IMG/VR virus record: IMGVR_UViG_3300025010_001427 | Span: 1-64,000 of that record | Length of the DNA stretch: 64,000 bases | Reading direction: 5' to 3' (one strand) | Origin: a virus | Shown here: positions 1-9,311 of the stretch, in pieces | Numbering within the stretch: position 1 is the first letter of the stretch | Layout: every line of letters begins with the position of its first letter | The notes under the pieces: model-generated | What the model saw: only the letters and a program-made list of their open reading frames with translations | What the model was told of the DNA's origin: nothing | The model's database searches: none | Translations under genes and position numbers: made by a program

Positions 1-12
1 GACCATAAGCTG

Positions 13-480
13 ATGTGGCAGGCTTTTGAGGCCTCATCAAAATGGGTAACACGTCGAAATAATGATGCACTTGTTTTTGTAAATATGTACGGTTTAAAGG
101 TGCTGTTAGTAAAAGTAGCTAAACACGATATAAACGCGTACAGCGTCATAGAACACTCAAATAATTTAAGATGTAATTGCATGGTAATGGACCATAATGG
201 GCAAGTATTGGAAGTTGTTCCTGGGGCATATAAAGACTGCCAGGATAAAGCCATCTACTTGGCAAGTGAGTTTACATCGAGCAATAGTATGTCATTAGAA
301 CGGTATGTGCATATGCTTACGCAGGATGGTTGGTCTAATCATATACCACGCAAGTACCTTGCACGTAAATTATCGCATGGCAAAGTCCCCGTGCGGAAAG
401 GGGTTAATGCCAAAGGCAGTACTAGTAGTGCACTGCATGAAGCGATTATGTCTGCTCAACAGACAGAACCCATATTTTAA
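13..480 (+). CDS. hypothetical protein, possibly 5'-truncated by window edge
   Basis: Not recognised. 155 codons from the first ATG, but the frame is open back to base 1 and no Shine-Dalgarno precedes this ATG, so the true start may lie outside the window. The product is soluble-looking, with a basic Lys/Arg-rich stretch near residues 115-135. The AAAGGAG ribosome site of the next gene overlaps its stop codon, so the two are probably co-transcribed. Confidence 0.6.
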   Translation: MWQAFEASSKWVTRRNNDALVFVNMYGLKVLLVKVAKHDINAYSVIEHSNNLRCNCMVMDHNGQVLEVVPGAYKDCQDKAIYLASEFTSSNSMSLERYVHMLTQDGWSNHIPRKYLARKLSHGKVPVRKGVNAKGSTSSALHEAIMSAQQTEPIF

Positions 481-493
481 AGGAGCGATTATT

Positions 494-877
494 ATGGAAG
501 TGTTTGTATATGGCACACTAAAAGTTGGTGGCAGGTATGCACACCAATTCAATAGGATGCGTAGTTTTGTTACCCAGGCAAAGGTAAAGGGAACCATGTA
601 CAGTGTTGGGGGAAGTTATCCAGCGGTGGTTCTCGATGGTGACACAGAGATAGTGGGAGAGTTGCATCAGTACCCTGATGATAAAAGGAAAGAAATACTT
701 GCTCGGCTGGATTCCATTGAAGGTTACCGCGGTCCTGATAATGCCAACAATCTATACAACAGGAAAGAGGTGGAAGTTACCACAGCGGAGGGGAAAAGCG
801 TTAAAGCAATGATGTATGTGTTTAACCGTGAAGTAGCACAGCTCGAGAAGGTGGCCGACGGGTATTGGCCTGTGTAA
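494..877 (+). CDS. gamma-glutamylcyclotransferase-like (AIG2/GGCT fold) protein
   Basis: 127 residues from an ATG nine bases after AGGAG. The N-terminus VFVYGTLKVGG is the family's substrate-loop signature, and LDSIEGY (residues 72-78) carries the conserved acidic residue (E77) before the Y-x-R-x-x-V-x-V strand (NLYNRKEVEV). Length matches a one-domain GGCT. Known members cleave gamma-glutamyl amides to 5-oxoproline. Next to a C26 amidotransferase (1305) and upstream of an amidoligase cluster it may trim or recycle gamma-glutamyl conjugates (inference). A longer in-frame start at 305 overlaps the previous gene and has no ribosome site, so it was not used. Confidence 0.85.
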   Translation: MEVFVYGTLKVGGRYAHQFNRMRSFVTQAKVKGTMYSVGGSYPAVVLDGDTEIVGELHQYPDDKRKEILARLDSIEGYRGPDNANNLYNRKEVEVTTAEGKSVKAMMYVFNREVAQLEKVADGYWPV

Positions 878-956
878 GTGGGTGGTGTTTTTCCCGCTTC
901 GCGGCTGGTTGGGTAGTACTACTTTATCTTAACACATAGTAAGGAGAAAAAACAAA

Positions 957-1295
957 ATGGCAAGTACACAGAAAATCATCTCGATTTCTCTAAAAAACGT
1001 TCCACAAGGTATGCCGCAACATTTTATCGTGGATCAACCACCAATATTCAAATACAATGCGAACGGCACGACTGGGGGTAACCTCGTGCCTGATTGCCCT
1101 GCGGTTAACAAAATAACCTTTCCGGCAATTGACAATCCGAAGCGGGTATACCCAGATCCGTGTTACATTGTAAGCTTCGTTGATTCAGAAATTAAACGAA
1201 TTATTCCAGTGGCAGAAGTAATAGATGTGTGTTACACCACTGTCAACACGAAACCCGCGAAAGGGGATTCAGTCCCCGATTTGCCGGAAGATTAA
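957..1295 (+). CDS. hypothetical protein
   Basis: Not recognised. 112 residues; start chosen from AAGGAG 10 bases before the ATG. The product looks like a small soluble, beta-rich, proline-containing protein without a signal peptide. The ribosome site of the downstream amidotransferase overlaps its stop, which suggests coupled translation. Confidence 0.6.
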   Translation: MASTQKIISISLKNVPQGMPQHFIVDQPPIFKYNANGTTGGNLVPDCPAVNKITFPAIDNPKRVYPDPCYIVSFVDSEIKRIIPVAEVIDVCYTTVNTKPAKGDSVPDLPED

Positions 1296-1304
1296 GGAGT
1301 ATTC

Positions 1305-2024
1305 ATGACTGGCGATTTATTAAATAAAAAGATACTTGTTGTAGGATCAATTGACTACGGTTACGCAGTATCGGGTCTTGGTACAATAGTAGGAGAGGTC
1401 AAAGACTTCTTTGAAAAACCCGAAGAGTTTTCCTTGGTATTGTTCACCGGAGGTGCTGATGTCAGCCCTGAATTATATGGTGATACGAGTCCAAAGGGCT
1501 ATTGTGTTGACCACCCTGCCAGAGATGCTTTTGAAAAAGAGGTATTTAACCACGCCCGTAAACATGATATTCGTATGACAGGTATTTGTCGTGGGAGTCA
1601 ATTCATCAACGTTATGTCCGGTGGACGGATGATGCATCATATAACCAACCACGGAGTAGAGCATACATTCTCCAGCCACAGAACCGAAGAAATAATCAAA
1701 GTGTCCTCAACCCATCACCAAATGTGTCTTCCGGGGGAAGGCGGGTATGTGGTTGGGTGGTCTACACAAAGGAGATCCAGAACGTACATCGGCACTGCTG
1801 ATATGGAGGAGGCCTATAATGACCAGGAAGTAGAGGCTATACTATATCCGAAAACATTGTGTTTTGGTGTACAATATCATCCTGAATTCTTACGACGGAC
1901 TTCTGCCGGATACCAATGGTATTGGCAAGCAATAAAGGAGTTTATTACGTTACCAATAGATGAGTTTACAAAACTCTACACAGGAACAGAAAATGCAAGA
2001 ATCGCAGTCGGATCAAACGCCTGA
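1305..2024 (+). CDS. class-I glutamine amidotransferase, peptidase C26 (PuuD-like gamma-glutamyl hydrolase)
   Basis: 239 residues. FTGGADVSP (about 47-55) is the oxyanion-loop motif typical of gamma-glutamyl-GABA hydrolase/C26 enzymes. GICRGSQ supplies the nucleophile Cys95, and VQYHPE supplies His192 and Glu194, so the triad is complete and the enzyme should be active. Family members hydrolyse gamma-glutamyl amide bonds in the cytoplasm. Start is ATG with AAGGAG just upstream. With the GGCT-like gene (494) and the amidoligases at 11-20 kb it forms the hydrolytic side of a gamma-glutamyl-type peptide system (inference from known phiEco32-type neighbourhoods). Confidence 0.88.
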   Translation: MTGDLLNKKILVVGSIDYGYAVSGLGTIVGEVKDFFEKPEEFSLVLFTGGADVSPELYGDTSPKGYCVDHPARDAFEKEVFNHARKHDIRMTGICRGSQFINVMSGGRMMHHITNHGVEHTFSSHRTEEIIKVSSTHHQMCLPGEGGYVVGWSTQRRSRTYIGTADMEEAYNDQEVEAILYPKTLCFGVQYHPEFLRRTSAGYQWYWQAIKEFITLPIDEFTKLYTGTENARIAVGSNA

Positions 2025-2448
2025 CCTTGTTGATCTTCATTTAATCATGCTTCTCCATGATGGAAGGATCGTATGTACAAGGTCTTTCAATCGATACAAT
2101 GTTGTACCCGCTTGGTATACTTCCATGTACAAAGCGGGTATACACCACGCCAATATAAAACAGTATGTGAAAGCACACGTAAAGGCTCAGTTTGGTTACG
2201 ATATCGCTGAAAACGACATATTGTCTTTCATGTCAACATATACCGATACTACAAAAATAAAAACATTGGTGTACAAATTAATTTTGTCCAATACAGTGCA
2301 TTTTAAAGTATCGAGTACACGTGAAGTAAAGGCGTTGCATATAGCGGAGCTCTTTACGGAGCACAGCAGAAATAAAAATGCTTTTGTTGAAATAGGCATT
2401 GATATAATAAACATTGCTGACAGCATTGGAGAATTGTATGAACAGTAA
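1993..2448 (+). CDS. hypothetical protein
   Basis: Not recognised. 151 residues from an ATG with AGGAA nearby; an in-frame ATG at 1960 is possible but lacks a ribosome site. It overlaps the end of the amidotransferase gene by 32 bases in another frame. An LHLIMLLHDGRIV stretch and the alternating beta/alpha character resemble a small NUDIX-sized domain, but no NUDIX box is visible. Function unknown. Confidence 0.55.
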   Translation: MQESQSDQTPDLVDLHLIMLLHDGRIVCTRSFNRYNVVPAWYTSMYKAGIHHANIKQYVKAHVKAQFGYDIAENDILSFMSTYTDTTKIKTLVYKLILSNTVHFKVSSTREVKALHIAELFTEHSRNKNAFVEIGIDIINIADSIGELYEQ

Positions 2449-2968
2449 CTTTACAGTGAAAGACTCGTTGAAGGAAAACGTGGGAGGTGAGGTCATCATC
2501 ATCTGTCCGAAAGCAGAGTCCTTTGCAAGTGTTCTCATTGGAACTGTTGAAGTGTGTGATCAGGTAGTTGAGGCAGCAGACTCCTTAATTGAGTATCCAG
2601 CTGTTGATAGTCTGGATTATGGAGTACTACATGGGGTATTGACAGAAGCAACAACTTTGCCGGCAAGTATACCCAAAGGAGTAAAGACCTTTTTACTGAT
2701 AATGGACGAAGACCACGAAACCGGTGGTGCCTTTGAGGTAAAAAGCAAAGGTGTCTTGGGTGTTGCCGAAGAGATTCAGGAGTTAGTGTCGGGTTTTGAC
2801 GGCGATGCGACCGCGGCAATAGACATAGAACAAATATATATTATCTACGGTTACGAAATTAAGACAATGCTAACTATTGATGAATCCACCGTAGATGATG
2901 AAGTGCTTTCTGAAGCAAAGGAAATGCTGGACACAATTCCAGAGACAGAAGAAATGCATTTTGCTTAA
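2438..2968 (+). CDS. hypothetical acidic protein
   Basis: Not recognised. 176 residues, strongly acidic. Start at ATG 2438, ten bases after GGAG and overlapping the previous gene by 11 bases; an in-frame ATG at 2414 lies deeper in that gene. No membrane segment or nucleotide-binding motif is visible. Confidence 0.55.
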   Translation: MNSNFTVKDSLKENVGGEVIIICPKAESFASVLIGTVEVCDQVVEAADSLIEYPAVDSLDYGVLHGVLTEATTLPASIPKGVKTFLLIMDEDHETGGAFEVKSKGVLGVAEEIQELVSGFDGDATAAIDIEQIYIIYGYEIKTMLTIDESTVDDEVLSEAKEMLDTIPETEEMHFA

Positions 2969-2986
2969 CTTGAAGGAGACTACATA

Positions 2987-3376
2987 ATGGCTGAGAAGAA
3001 ACTAACGAGAATAACCCAATACGGGAAGAACATCACGAAACCTGATCTCGTTGGGAGATTGTTGGGGGTAGTTGATGACAACCTGTTCTCAATTATAAAA
3101 AGAGACACTGAGGCAGTCAGGAAAGTACTGTCAGAAGAAACAGTTGCAATTACAGATGTGGTTTCTGTCTTGGAAACGGCAGATCTAGACACTACTGGAT
3201 TGCGAATCGCATTAGCAGTAAAAAGAGTGGGCAAAGATCCTTGTACAAAAAGTAGATTGTATGTAACCCCAAGAATAAAAAGTATCACTGCCTATACAGC
3301 GGGTAAGTCTCTTTCAGCTACATCGGAAGCCAGTCCACTTGATTGGTTCAGAGTGGAAACACTTGAGGAGGTTTAA
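2987..3376 (+). CDS. hypothetical protein
   Basis: Not recognised. 129 residues, AAGGAG 9 bases before the ATG. Mixed charge, no cysteine cluster. Its TAA is directly followed by the ATG of the next gene, indicating translational coupling. Confidence 0.55.
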   Translation: MAEKKLTRITQYGKNITKPDLVGRLLGVVDDNLFSIIKRDTEAVRKVLSEETVAITDVVSVLETADLDTTGLRIALAVKRVGKDPCTKSRLYVTPRIKSITAYTAGKSLSATSEASPLDWFRVETLEEV

Positions 3377-4084
3377 ATGATATACACGGCGCTCTATGAG
3401 CCTGGAACCAAAATAGTAAGTATTAGAGATCCAAAATGTGGTCTTTTCAGTCCAGGATCAGTAATGTATTTTTCACACATGGAACGGACTATGGATCAGC
3501 AGGCATGTCTGGTCCGATGCAAATTAGTGGTGATAAAACGTGGAAAAACGGGTAAACCACGTTTGGATTATTGTGCTATAACAATACCTCTTGTATGGGC
3601 TACAGATACAAAGTTGCAAGAACTTATTGAAGCGGTGGCAAATGCCAACGGTGTTGACTTCAACATCGTTGTATATGAGCCAACAAATGAAGGTAACGCA
3701 AATCTAAAGTACGTAACAGATTTAGACTTTTTGGCTTTTGTTTTGTCAAAAGTAATGTTTTTAAATCACATCAATAAATTAAATAACTACAATTTTTGGC
3801 CTAAAACCCCAAACTTTATATTAAATATCTTCAAGGACGTTATTGCCAAAAGTAGTTTAGACGACTTAACTAAAAACATGGTTAATACTTTAACTACTGT
3901 TAAAGCACGAAGTGAGGTATTGAACGAGCTGCGCTTTCTAGAGGCACTACTACAGCAACAAGTAACTTTGTACATGGGATCATATAAAAAAAGCTACCAT
4001 AATTGTATAAACGGCTGCATAAGACCTGCGCTAGCAGGGAAAAAGCCTGATTATTATGATGAGCTGGTACAACTTACTGTTTAA
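3377..4084 (+). CDS. hypothetical protein
   Basis: Not recognised. 235 residues. The N-terminal third looks beta-rich (a possible small barrel) and the C-terminal half helical. The GAGGAGG ribosome site lies inside the end of the preceding gene. Its helical C-terminal half resembles in style that of the next gene (4102), also a beta-rich start followed by helices, so the two could be distant paralogues; this was not tested by alignment. Confidence 0.55.
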   Translation: MIYTALYEPGTKIVSIRDPKCGLFSPGSVMYFSHMERTMDQQACLVRCKLVVIKRGKTGKPRLDYCAITIPLVWATDTKLQELIEAVANANGVDFNIVVYEPTNEGNANLKYVTDLDFLAFVLSKVMFLNHINKLNNYNFWPKTPNFILNIFKDVIAKSSLDDLTKNMVNTLTTVKARSEVLNELRFLEALLQQQVTLYMGSYKKSYHNCINGCIRPALAGKKPDYYDELVQLTV

Positions 4085-4101
4085 CATGAGGGGAATTAAC
4101 A

Positions 4102-4965
4102 ATGTTCACGATAGGCGCCAAAATAAAGATACTTGGTAGCAGTTTACTGCGTAGCATGGGCCCTTGTACGGGTAGTACAGGATATGTAAGCCAAATAGAC
4201 CACATACTTATGGAGGATTTCGGAGCCGTCCAGGAGGTTACAATATTTTTTGATCGTTTCGGTTATAAGTCTTCTGGTGGTCGTTGTGAAAAGAAACGTG
4301 TCTTAAATATTGTCCCCTTTGAGACACCACCGTCTACTGTCATAAAAATGTTGCGTAAAAATCTTTCTTTTTTAAATGAATTAATTATGAGGAGTACGGA
4401 TAGGAAAGATTTAATCGAAATACCGAAAGTGGTACTAGCTCCAGCAGCTGCAGTCGATCTCAGTAAAATATCTATTCTTGAACAGCTGTGTTGGGCAAAA
4501 AGTATCCTTCATCCAGAAGATACAAGGTATTTATTATTGAATTGGGCATCAAGTAGAAAAAGCCCTAAGTCGAACTTTATCAGCGCTGACCTTTTAAAGG
4601 ACATTAGTGAATTTGTGCTATTGCCAAGAGAAAAACAACTTGCTAAAATAGGTGAGAAGTTTGGTCAGCTGGTGGTAGCACATCGACTAATTAATATTAT
4701 TAACGAGGTTGATTTTCCTCCGCAGATAGTGGCACTTAATGGTCCTTACCAACAACTCTTACAGAAACTCTCATTGAATCACGGAATGCTTAAAAGTCAC
4801 TTTGAGGAAGTACTTTTCAAGAGTTTGTTATTACAGGTTTGTTTTACACAAGCTTATGAGTATATTAAATATGTAACAAGAGGTGAACAGTTAAAAAATG
4901 GTCGCAGCGCGGCTAGCATCATTAGAGAAACAGATCAATGGAAGGAGGATCTAAGTAAACTTTAA
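4102..4965 (+). CDS. hypothetical protein preceding the RNA polymerase gene
   Basis: Not recognised. 287 residues; start after GAGGGGAA. Residues 1-75 look like a small beta-barrel (FTIGAKIKILGSSL..., GSTGYVSQID), and the rest is helical with coiled-coil-like stretches. Being immediately upstream of the polymerase, it is a candidate accessory or template-binding factor, but that is position only. Confidence 0.55.
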   Translation: MFTIGAKIKILGSSLLRSMGPCTGSTGYVSQIDHILMEDFGAVQEVTIFFDRFGYKSSGGRCEKKRVLNIVPFETPPSTVIKMLRKNLSFLNELIMRSTDRKDLIEIPKVVLAPAAAVDLSKISILEQLCWAKSILHPEDTRYLLLNWASSRKSPKSNFISADLLKDISEFVLLPREKQLAKIGEKFGQLVVAHRLINIINEVDFPPQIVALNGPYQQLLQKLSLNHGMLKSHFEEVLFKSLLLQVCFTQAYEYIKYVTRGEQLKNGRSAASIIRETDQWKEDLSKL

Positions 4966-4989
4966 ATCGGATGAATTGTTACATATAAT
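4961..4989 (+). promoter_or_regulatory. possible promoter upstream of the RNA polymerase gene
   Basis: TATAAT at 4984-4989, 17 bases after a weak -35-like TTTAAA (4961-4966), in a 93-base gap, the largest in this part of the operon. The -35 is poor, so this is tentative. Confidence 0.3.
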
Positions 4990-5058
4990 ACAGGTCCAGT
5001 ACAGTGTATCTGAATGCTGTATACCAAGTAATTTTTCACATTGTGGAGGTAGTCTTTC

Positions 5059-8000
5059 GTGATAGAACTGATTAATAAACGGGTTAGTGACATTACAAGT
5101 ACTTTTGCGTCAAGTTTAAGAAATGGGATGTTAAATAACATCGGTTCCAAGGTATTGGAAACGCCAGCAGGATTCAAACACGAATTGTTGGATAATACCT
5201 TATGGTTGTACGTGAATGATATGGAGGGGGCACAGCACTCCATTGATATCCCGTTACCATTCACAGAGAATGGAGTGTTGCTGATAAAGCACAATGATGT
5301 TAAACGTAGTTTAGGAAACCACCTGCTGGAACCAGCAGGAGAGATCCTGGATTATTTGAGTATTATTTCCAAAATAATATTTGAAGTATGTCCAGAGTTC
5401 ATTCCACAATACTTGCAAAAACAAGTGCCTTTTATTTATCAGTTAGCCACCGGGGTAAAATGGGGCACAGTAGCTATAACCATCAAGAATCTGCAAAGTA
5501 CAATAAACAACCTCATAAATGACTATCCGTTGCATGAGACTTATATGAATAGCTTTGCTATGAATCAAAGACTCATAATTGTTGATCCAGAGTTTATCGG
5601 TTCAAACCCAAAAGTACGCCATGCTTACCAAATGGCAAAAGCAGATAAATATTTTCCCAAAGGCTGGTCCACCATGGGCTTATCTGACGGTGTGCTGTCC
5701 TCGAAAAACTACATATTGACCGTGGATTTACGGAGGCTTACACCTTTCGGTTTAAGCTATCATAACCCCCAAAGGAATCTTTATTCCACTTTGGGCATGC
5801 GAGGAGATGAATCCCCGTTAATTATGACTGATTCAAACAAGTATCTGGCCGACCACGGTATTACACGCTCTGGCTGGAATCTGTTCACTGTATTCGTTGA
5901 CATTCCTGATGTATGGGAAGATCAATTGATGATGGATATTTCTCACGCAAACAAAAGTGTGACTTACAACAAGAGGTACCAGCTGTTTGGAACACTGTCT
6001 GTAAAACAAGGGGATTCATTGAAAGTGGGCGCCGTGCTTTCTGTGGCAACAGATGGTGAAGTAACCACATTCAAAGAGATAGCTGATAAAGCAGTGGTCT
6101 CTGAAATAAACAACATTGTAACGAATGTAGGTGGAAAGAAAGTTCCCTCATTCAGTGTTATAGTGGCACTAACCCGTAAATTAAAGGATGGGGTCAAACT
6201 CACTAATTTATCCGCAAACAAAGGGGTAATTCGATTAAAAGATCTTGGTTATGCGGTTGATCCCAGAACCGGGGAAAAGCGTAAAATTGATGTGATCGTT
6301 TCTTCACGAGCAGTACAAAAGAGGAAGAATTACGGACAGGTTATTGAGGCCCTGTCTAATAATTTAAATGACGAAAAGCCCACCATAGTAGCTGATAACG
6401 TTACTGTGGACATAGCAGCATTGCCGGCAGCCCTTAAAGAAAAGGGATTCAAAGAGGATGGCACATGGGAATGTGACACTTATGCCGGAAAGTTCAATTG
6501 TGTGGCAGGAAAAGTATTTTGGGGGGTCACACATGATGTAGAGGACATGCTTTGGACCAAAGCGGATACCAACATGACCAACGGTAGGGGGTTAAGAACC
6601 GCCGGGTTGAAGTTCTCCACAGTAGAACTGCGTGCGTTAACAACACGCTTTGGAAAAGATAATGCCATTGTTGATGAGGTAATGTCTTACGCACAAGGGG
6701 CGGATGATTTGCAAGAGAAGCTGGACATACTTAAAGCAAAACGCGGCGAGCTGCCAGAAGGTAAATATGTTGTACCGTTCAGCAAAGTATTACCAGTAGA
6801 TGTATCCAAGTCTACAATTGTACCAAAAGAAAATATAGTTGGTACGGTGGTAGATGAGAATTTTTATAAAGAAGGTTTCGTTCTTCAATTACCCATTACT
6901 TTTGAAGTGCGCATACAAGAAAATGGTGAGATTGCATATGAAGGGGGTCCTTTACCTTCGGAAGTTGCAGCAGCGGCAGGCCAAATTGTTGTACAAAGTG
7001 ACAAGATTTACATACCGTCTGCGCCATTAAGAAAATCATGGCGGCACGATACTGGTAATTACGGCCTAAGTGATACAGCCACCCTCATAAATAATGTCCT
7101 GTTGTTAAGTTACCGCTACGCCGCGGCCCCAACTGTGGATATAAACCACAAACTGCTGATGAATTCAATATTCGCTTACTTTGGCAGAACAGCTTTATCG
7201 TTATCAACGAAGAAAGGGGATTTGAGTGTTTACGGAATGGCCGTCCGCTACCCGTTCTCTGCAAAAGCGGTGGCTACTTTGAGTAATAGCCTTCCAAAGA
7301 ATACCATTGAGATACACAGATCAATGGCGGATGTACTGGAAGTGAATAATGACGACATTGTACTTGTGGAGAGATTCCCTTGCTTAGGCTTCATGTCTAT
7401 TCGCCCGCAAAAGGTAAAAATCACCGACGATGAGCTGTGTCGTTATACCATCCGTGCAAGTGGTAACAGTTTGGGATCGTTGGGTTTGGATTTCGATGGT
7501 GATGTTATTTATTTAGCCTCGTTTCATACGCCTGAAGCTAAGGAGGCTTTAAGGAGAGAATGGACCAACCCAAATAAAACTTGCTATGATAACATTTCGC
7601 TGTTAAATAACAAGATGGGTCGGCCGAGCACAAAAGCGTATTCTTTACAGGATTATGCGATTAAAGCATTTGCCCCATTGACAATGGAATCACATAATGA
7701 TATAGTGGATAAAGCCACAGGTGTAAAGAGCTATACAGGCCCTGTAATATCATTGGCCTACAATATCATGCGCATCATGGAAAACTCCGAAGTGAAAGAC
7801 GATCAAAAGACCAATTGCGCAGTGGAAATGTTTTTAGACAGGGTAGCCAACTCCATATTCAAACAGAAACATGGCGCTGTCCCGTTAAGAGACATAGTTG
7901 TAGACGCAGTATGCACTGCAGATATAGAGACGCTGGTGCAACATGGTTTTGAAAGAAGTACCTCTACCATGATTTGTGATACCATAAAAAAGAAGGCTCT

Positions 8001-8475
8001 GTTACGGGGAGTTACTAACCTTGTAGAACACCATGAATTCATCAAAGCAAATAATCGAAGTAACATAATAAACACTATTATGCGAAACGAAAACTTGGTG
8101 TACTTTGCAAGCAGGTCGGCGCTTGAACCCTGCGAGCTTTTGTACCATTTGGAGCAGGAGGTAGTTGATATACCAAGCAAGTTACTGGCTTGGATTATGT
8201 CAGTGAAATCCGAGAATGTGAGGAACATCCTAACTATTCGAAAAGAGGAGGCACCATTTAAAGCAATAAAGAATCATGCGTTCAGAGAAGCAGGACAAGA
8301 ACTTGCACAGTACGTAGAAGATCTTTTAACCGCAAATGTAACTGCCAAAGAAAACACCCTCCCCACCGAGGAGGAGATAGGTGAATTAGTGGCTACAACA
8401 AAAACATTTTTAAGGAGCATAAACTATGGCAAACGAGAAATCAACAACGCCCTACATGGGCATATCAATAAATGA
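5059..8475 (+). CDS. single-chain DNA-dependent RNA polymerase with fused beta-like and beta-prime-like catalytic barrels
   Basis: 1138 residues; GTG start seven bases after GGAGGT. Around residues 365-430 it reads like the beta-subunit barrel: VKL...NKGVI places Lys380 and Lys388 eight residues apart, the same spacing as the two catalytic-region lysines of bacterial beta. It is followed by KIDVIVSSRAVQKRKNYGQ, matching beta's VDIVLNP..PSRMN.GQ segment. Around 780-830 it reads like beta-prime: ERFPCLGFMSIRP (compare RAPTLHRLGIQAF) then the metal-binding DFDGD at 811-815, then HTPEAKEAL. So both double-psi barrels are in one polypeptide. I cannot identify a bridge helix or trigger loop. Related in principle to YonO and crAss-like phage polymerases. 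It probably transcribes phage genes. Confidence 0.85.
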   Translation: MIELINKRVSDITSTFASSLRNGMLNNIGSKVLETPAGFKHELLDNTLWLYVNDMEGAQHSIDIPLPFTENGVLLIKHNDVKRSLGNHLLEPAGEILDYLSIISKIIFEVCPEFIPQYLQKQVPFIYQLATGVKWGTVAITIKNLQSTINNLINDYPLHETYMNSFAMNQRLIIVDPEFIGSNPKVRHAYQMAKADKYFPKGWSTMGLSDGVLSSKNYILTVDLRRLTPFGLSYHNPQRNLYSTLGMRGDESPLIMTDSNKYLADHGITRSGWNLFTVFVDIPDVWEDQLMMDISHANKSVTYNKRYQLFGTLSVKQGDSLKVGAVLSVATDGEVTTFKEIADKAVVSEINNIVTNVGGKKVPSFSVIVALTRKLKDGVKLTNLSANKGVIRLKDLGYAVDPRTGEKRKIDVIVSSRAVQKRKNYGQVIEALSNNLNDEKPTIVADNVTVDIAALPAALKEKGFKEDGTWECDTYAGKFNCVAGKVFWGVTHDVEDMLWTKADTNMTNGRGLRTAGLKFSTVELRALTTRFGKDNAIVDEVMSYAQGADDLQEKLDILKAKRGELPEGKYVVPFSKVLPVDVSKSTIVPKENIVGTVVDENFYKEGFVLQLPITFEVRIQENGEIAYEGGPLPSEVAAAAGQIVVQSDKIYIPSAPLRKSWRHDTGNYGLSDTATLINNVLLLSYRYAAAPTVDINHKLLMNSIFAYFGRTALSLSTKKGDLSVYGMAVRYPFSAKAVATLSNSLPKNTIEIHRSMADVLEVNNDDIVLVERFPCLGFMSIRPQKVKITDDELCRYTIRASGNSLGSLGLDFDGDVIYLASFHTPEAKEALRREWTNPNKTCYDNISLLNNKMGRPSTKAYSLQDYAIKAFAPLTMESHNDIVDKATGVKSYTGPVISLAYNIMRIMENSEVKDDQKTNCAVEMFLDRVANSIFKQKHGAVPLRDIVVDAVCTADIETLVQHGFERSTSTMICDTIKKKALLRGVTNLVEHHEFIKANNRSNIINTIMRNENLVYFASRSALEPCELLYHLEQEVVDIPSKLLAWIMSVKSENVRNILTIRKEEAPFKAIKNHAFREAGQELAQYVEDLLTANVTAKENTLPTEEEIGELVATTKTFLRSINYGKREINNALHGHINK

Positions 8476-8824
8476 ATCCGAGTTCATCGGTAAGGTAGCC
8501 AGCGAGCCGGAGTACTTCAAGGTCGGTGAAGGGCAAGGTGCTTTTGTCAAGTTGTTGACCCGCTTCAGGAAATTGGATACCAATGGCCAGTGGGTTGATG
8601 CCGAACAGATTATTCCGTTGGTATGCATGGATACCACAAAAGTGGAAAATACCATCAAAAAGTATGTTCCGGTCGGCCGTCAGCTCCGAGTAACTGCCTA
8701 TTACAGCACCTGGGGTAATAACAACGAAAATCACGGTTTTTTCATCACAGGCATCATTCTTGGTGATAAGCCCTTCACTCCGAAGGATACCACCAAAGAC
8801 ACTGGCCCTGCTTTACCGATGTAA
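8426..8824 (+). CDS. SSB-like single-stranded DNA-binding protein (OB fold)
   Basis: 132 residues, beginning inside the polymerase gene (50-base overlap) after AAGGAG. The order of blocks follows SSB: ESEFIGKVASEPEY (strand 1), GAFVKLLTRFRKL (strand 2), WVDAEQIIPLVCMD, then VPVGRQLRVTAYYSTW and FFITGIILGDKPF (strands 4-5). It has a short Pro/Thr/Asp tail ending in PALPM instead of a typical acidic DDDIPF. Codon use is more GC-rich than its neighbours, which may reflect high expression. Likely coats ssDNA in replication; a degenerate OB-fold protein of another role is the alternative. Confidence 0.7.
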   Translation: MANEKSTTPYMGISINESEFIGKVASEPEYFKVGEGQGAFVKLLTRFRKLDTNGQWVDAEQIIPLVCMDTTKVENTIKKYVPVGRQLRVTAYYSTWGNNNENHGFFITGIILGDKPFTPKDTTKDTGPALPM

Positions 8825-8828
8825 AGCA

Positions 8829-8878
8829 AGCACATGAAACAAGGGGCCTACCTGGTGTAAAGGTAGGCCCCGATTTGC
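8829..8878 (+). terminator. strong hairpin after the SSB-like gene
   Basis: A perfect 10-bp stem GGGGCCTACC/GGTAGGCCCC (8843-8852 with 8862-8871, loop 9) is nested inside a second inverted repeat AAGCAA...TTGCTT. The T run is interrupted, so it may be a partial terminator or an mRNA-stabilising/processing hairpin. Confidence 0.6.
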
Positions 8879-8893
8879 TTTAAGGAGTGACTC

Positions 8894-9310
8894 ATGGGTA
8901 TACATTTGATGCTTGGTGGACATTCAGCCGGTTCTGCCGAGTTGTTACAACCAAATACGGTTTTAGATCGAGTAGCTCTTCTTGAAAAGAAGTTGGATGC
9001 TATGACCAAAGCATTTTTGGCGGCGAGAAGGAGCTTATTAAAAAAGAACACCGAAGAAGAAGTTGGGGAAGATATAATTAATCCGAATGAAAACAAGGAC
9101 GGTCTACCGTATAATACTTGTTATATTGGAATATCAAGAGGCATTCCCTACATATTAACTATAAATGCTGTCGGGCAATATATTGTTGCAGATAAAGTAT
9201 TTAATACATTATCCGCCGCAGCAGAAGCAGTAAGTGGTGTACGAAGGAGTGGTTGGGCATTCTGGAAGTTGCTTGATGGAAGATCCATTAAAGACGTTTA
9301 CAGGAAATAA
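8894..9310 (+). CDS. hypothetical protein
   Basis: Not recognised. 138 residues; AAGGAG 7 bases before the ATG. Residues 25-60 (LDRVALLEKKLDAM...) form a likely short coiled coil. The C-terminal half (YIGISRGIPYILTINAVGQYIVADKVFNTLSAAAEAV) has the look of a small beta-beta-alpha domain seen in phage DUFs. Function unknown. Confidence 0.55.
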   Translation: MGIHLMLGGHSAGSAELLQPNTVLDRVALLEKKLDAMTKAFLAARRSLLKKNTEEEVGEDIINPNENKDGLPYNTCYIGISRGIPYILTINAVGQYIVADKVFNTLSAAAEAVSGVRRSGWAFWKLLDGRSIKDVYRK

Positions 9311-9311
9311 C

